Positions 58,289 to 61,571 of a DNA stretch of 61,571 bases are shown here, in pieces (position 1 is the first letter of the stretch; every line of letters starts with the position of its first letter). The notes under the pieces were generated by a model. It did no database searches and had not been told where the DNA came from. It saw nothing but the letters and a program-made list of their open reading frames with translations. Source of the stretch: Mortierella sp. BCC40632 (lineage: Eukaryota; Mortierellomycota; Mortierellomycetes; Mortierellales; Mortierellaceae). Location: the NCBI GenBank assembly GCA_011634665.1, contig WAEK01000001.1, forward strand, positions 3,690,001 to 3,751,571, read 5' to 3'. Both the position numbers and the translations under genes were made by a program.

Positions 58289-61200
58289 AACCCCCTCTCC
58301 TATCCACCTGGATCAGGGGAGTGTTCCAAGACCAGAGTTAAGTTCTCAAGCGAATAAAAATAAAAAAGTATTCAACTCTACTTCGTCCACTCCTCAGAAA
58401 AATAATGACAATAATACTCACGACCCAACCAAGGCCCACACAAACATCCATGAACCAATGCCAACGTCGTCAAAGACTGAGGAGAAGGCTTGTATTAGTG
58501 ACAAAGTGGACCTGGACCCACCTGCTCCTGAATTACAGCTAGACCCATCGCCAGAGTCAACACACAAACCGAAGAAAAAGAAAGGATTGGGTCTTCATAG
58601 CTTCACTATTGCAAAGGCTCAACAACGACTCCTTACTTTCATCGGCGCAGTCAACAACCACCCTGCAAAGATTTTTAATCGATGGCGGGGCTGAAATGAA
58701 TGTTATCAGCAAACGATTTTTATCCCAACACTCGATCCCCGTAAAGTCGTGCAACCCCATCCCAGTCCTCCTCCCTAACTCTCTTCATCTACGACATCCC
58801 ACACGGCAACCATTACACTTGCACGCGATAATTACACTGACACGGTAGACACTATCGCTTATGACCTCCAAAAATACGACATCATCCTCGGTAAACCCTG
58901 GCTCACTGACATCAACCCGAATATCAACTGGCAGACGAACAAACTAGTCTTTGATCACAACGGAAAGACAGTTCACTGGACATGTCGCGGCTTCAAACCC
59001 ACTTCAGTAACGACAACCTCTGGTGGACTCCTCCTTAGCCACATGCACTTCAACACCATCGCCGCCCTTCCTGGTAATGAAGTCTTTATTGCCCTACTCA
59101 AAGAAGGAAATGTCAAGCCTGTCACCAACCCCTTGGAAAATGCTGACCCTGAAATCCGAAAAATAGTTATGGAAGAGTTCCCTGATGTATTTCCCGACTC
59201 TCTCCCTGATGGACTCCCACCAGACAGAGGAGATGCAATGCGAATTGAGACCGACCCTACCGCCGATCCACCTGTCCGACCTGTCATTCGACTTTCAATC
59301 GCTGAACTTGATGAACTAAAAAAGCAGTTAGACGACCTGTTGAAAAAAGGGTTCATTAAGCCTAGCACATCACCCTATGGCGCTCCCGTCCTATTCGTTC
59401 GCAAAAAAGGAAGGAACCCTCAGAATGTGTGTGGATTACAGAGGTCTCAACCGAATCACCAAAAAAGAACCGCCACCCTCTGCCTCGAATTGACGAGTTG
59501 ATTGACAGATTCAGAGGTGCCAAGTATTTCTCGAAACTCGACCTCTTATCAGGATACCATCAACAACGAGTCTACGAACCGCATACCCACAAAACAGCCT
59601 TCCGTTGCCGATATGGACATTATGAATTTAATGTTGTTCCTTTTGGTCTGACAAACGCCCCAGCTTCCTTCTCTTCAATGATGCGCACCGTCTTGAACCC
59701 TGTCTTGGACGAAATTGTTGTAGCTTACTTAGACGACGTGCTAATCTACTCTAAATCCAAGAAAGAACACCTGGACCATCTACGAACAGTTCTCTCTCTC
59801 TTCAGGAAGCACGGCCTCTACGCAAAGCTCAGCAAATGTTCATTTCTACAACAACAAACGGAGTTTTTGGGACACATTCTCACCAAGGATGGCATTCAAA
59901 CAAACGCTGGACTCGTCAAAGCTATCAGAGAATGGCCTCGACCAACAAAGCAAAAAGGAAGTTCAACAGTTCATCGGCCTCGCTCAGTTCTACCATAACT
60001 ATGTCAACAACTTTGCTCAGATAGCTCTGCCCCTGACATCTCTCTTAGGAGACGACGTCCCCTTCGAATGGAATGACAGCCATGAGTCAGCCTTTATCGC
60101 CCTCAAAAAAGCTGTTAGTGAAGCACCAGTCCTCAGGATATTTGACCCTGAATTGACTACATCCGTGGAGACAGATGCATCTGGATTTGCTGTGGGAGCT
60201 GTCCTATTTCAGATAGACAAAAATGGAGAGTCACGACCAGTCGCCTTCACGTCTCGCAAAATGAACTCAGCAGAAAGGAACTATCCGACACATGAGCAGG
60301 AACTGTTGGCAGTTGTACATGCCCTGAAAACATGGCGATACTATCTCGATGGAACACATTTCATTGTATACACCGATCATGCTACCCTACGACACTTTCC
60401 TACACAACCGAAGCTCACCCGTCGCCAAGCTCGTTGGATGGAACTCCTTCAGGAGTACGACTTCACCTTCAAGTACAAGAAAGGATCGGAAAACATCGTA
60501 TCAGACGCTCTCTCCCGCCGACCTGACCACTCCCTACCCCAACCTGTCGATTTTAATTCCATGGAAATAGCTCTGGACCGCGATCTTCGAAAACGACTCA
60601 TCCTTAGCTACAGAGACGACAGCCGTTTATGGCCTATTTATTACAGCTGCATGAAAGGACAACCACCTCAAGGATATGCTATATTCGATGGCCTACTCCA
60701 CGTACTACGACGAGGCAAATCAGTAATTTGTATCCCCAGGAATGCTGACATCCGCCACTCACTTATCCATGATGCACACGACTCAGCAGCCATAGCAGGA
60801 CACTTGGGATTCGATAAAACCTACGACAACTTGAGACGCTTTGCATTCTGGCCACAGATAGTCAATGATATCAGGACGTACGTCAGAACTTGTGAGAGTT
60901 GCCAAAGGAACAAACATAGCAATCGTGCACCAACAGGACTCCTCCATCCACTTCCAATCCCAGATCAGCGATGGGAAACAGTAACAATGGATTTTGTCGT
61001 TCAATTACCACGAACAGAGAGAGGATTCGATGCAATCACAGTTTTTGTCGACAAACTATCAAAGCAGGCCCACTTTGCACCAAGTAGAACAACTGACACA
61101 GCTGTTGACGTGGCCCATTGCTTCTTCAAAAATGTCTTCCGACTTCATGGAATGCCAACAACTATTGTGTCAGATCGGGATACAAAAGTTTACTAGTCAG

Positions 61201-61442
61201 TTCTGGCAGGAGTTACATCGACTAATGGACACAAGACTAGCCATGTCAACTGCACACACACCACCCCAAACAGATGGACAATCAGAACGCGCAATCCAAA
61301 CTCTCACAACGATGCTCCGGTCTGTCATAGATCAACAACAGACAAACTGGGATCTTTCATTACCTTCACTCGAATTTGGATACAACAACTCGGTCAACCC
61401 AACAACTGGTTACTCTCCCTTCTTTTTGAACATGGGTGTACC
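58289..61442 (+). pseudogene. Ty3/Gypsy pol, element Y: protease, RT, RNase H, integrase (frameshifted, 3'-truncated)
   Basis: Order: a charged spacer; the retropepsin-like segment IDGGAEMNVISKRF (about 58677-58720, DGG in place of the usual D-S/T-G); and a reverse transcriptase from about 59290, with SPYGAPVLFVRKK, VDYRGLN-like residues, FSKLDLLSGYHQ, FGLTNAPASF and the catalytic YLDD near 59734. Then comes RNase H (ETDASGFAVGAVL, HEQELLAV, YTDHATL, VSDALSRR). The integrase follows, with an HHCC-type zinc region (GHLGFDK ... CESCQRNK), MDFVVQLP, IVSDRDTK and DGQSERAIQTL supplying the D,D,E residues. Frameshifts lie near 58675, 59415, 59945 and 61190, several at A-runs. The integrase stops at FFLNMGVPV, directly before LTR module Z, so its C-terminal part is missing. 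Confidence 0.9.
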
Positions 61443-61506
61443 AGTATAAATAGACCCTCCCTCCCCCTCTAATAAACAGCAGCTCTTCTGACCCCTTACT
61501 GTTGCA
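61443..61506 (+). mobile_element. LTR 3' end, element Z
   Basis: TATAAATAG (61445-61453), AATAAACAG and the end TACTGTTGCA at 61506. It abuts truncated pol Y. Because its PBS follows, it is the left LTR of another element that continues beyond the window, or a recombined junction. Confidence 0.65.
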
Positions 61507-61520
61507 TGGCAGCAAAGGTA
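61507..61520 (+). other. Primer-binding site, element Z
   Basis: TGGCAGCAAAGGTA is identical to the PBS of element Y. The sequence downstream to 61571 (ending TTCTGGCGTCCGCTA) is the start of the internal region. Confidence 0.65.
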
Positions 61521-61571
61521 TTCTGATTCACCCTGAACCCTGGCCCTGATAATTTTTTCTGGCGTCCGCTA

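Overview
The window looks like nuclear DNA of an early-diverging filamentous fungus, probably of the Mortierellaceae (Mucoromycota). The support is: intron-rich genes with short GT..AG introns; a complete mitochondrial homoaconitase (the lysine alpha-aminoadipate pathway, a fungal hallmark); an N-terminal Rho2-type exon of fungal character; a GPI-type secreted subtilase; Ty3/Gypsy and poly(A)-tailed non-LTR retroelement debris; and extreme pyrimidine/purine microsatellites in introns and between genes. The family assignment is inference; no species is claimed.

Layout. 0-20 kb is a normal gene-bearing segment: first exon of a Rho2-like GTPase (minus, runs off the left edge), tRNA-Leu(AAG), an SRRM1-like PWI/RS splicing protein in six exons (minus), an unrecognised 235-aa acidic protein (plus), a GNAT acetyltransferase (minus), a subtilisin-like protease with a very long charged pro-region and a GPI-type tail (plus), a type II membrane glycosyltransferase-like protein in four exons (minus), and homoaconitase LYS4 in four exons (minus). 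20-23.8 kb holds no gene I can support. 23.8-26.7 kb encodes a 911-aa low-complexity Ser/Thr/Pro-rich protein.

27.8-45.7 kb is a co-oriented array of three FAD-dependent monooxygenase paralogues (A, B, C), separated by about 3.8 kb spacers. All three splice an 11-nt microexon that completes the conserved GD-ACH motif, although their other introns differ. A has a degenerate dinucleotide-binding motif and Ser-rich insertions; C has no in-frame ATG before its Rossmann motif as the sequence stands.

45.7-61.6 kb is gene-poor and repeat-rich. It holds a second tRNA-Leu(AAG), an inverted duplicate of the one 46 kb away that includes flanking DNA; 5'-truncated non-LTR element copies; a gene for an interferon-inducible IFI6/IFI27-like (ISG12) membrane protein with three 25-residue C-terminal repeats; tRNA-Met(CAT) with an LTR starting 9 bp from its 5' end; and a pile-up of Ty3/Gypsy pieces. 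Three LTR-end/PBS modules lie in the same orientation with two broken gag genes and one broken pol gene, and the third begins an element that leaves the window.

The most notable observations are the conserved ACH microexon, the fungal ISG12-like gene, target-site duplications around 5'-truncated retroelement inserts (including one that is almost only a poly(A) tail), the inverted tRNA-Leu segmental duplication, and the tRNA-associated retroelement cluster. No CRISPR, operon or bacterial-type feature is present. Exon limits were placed by eye from reading frame, splice dinucleotides and family similarity; no alignment was run.
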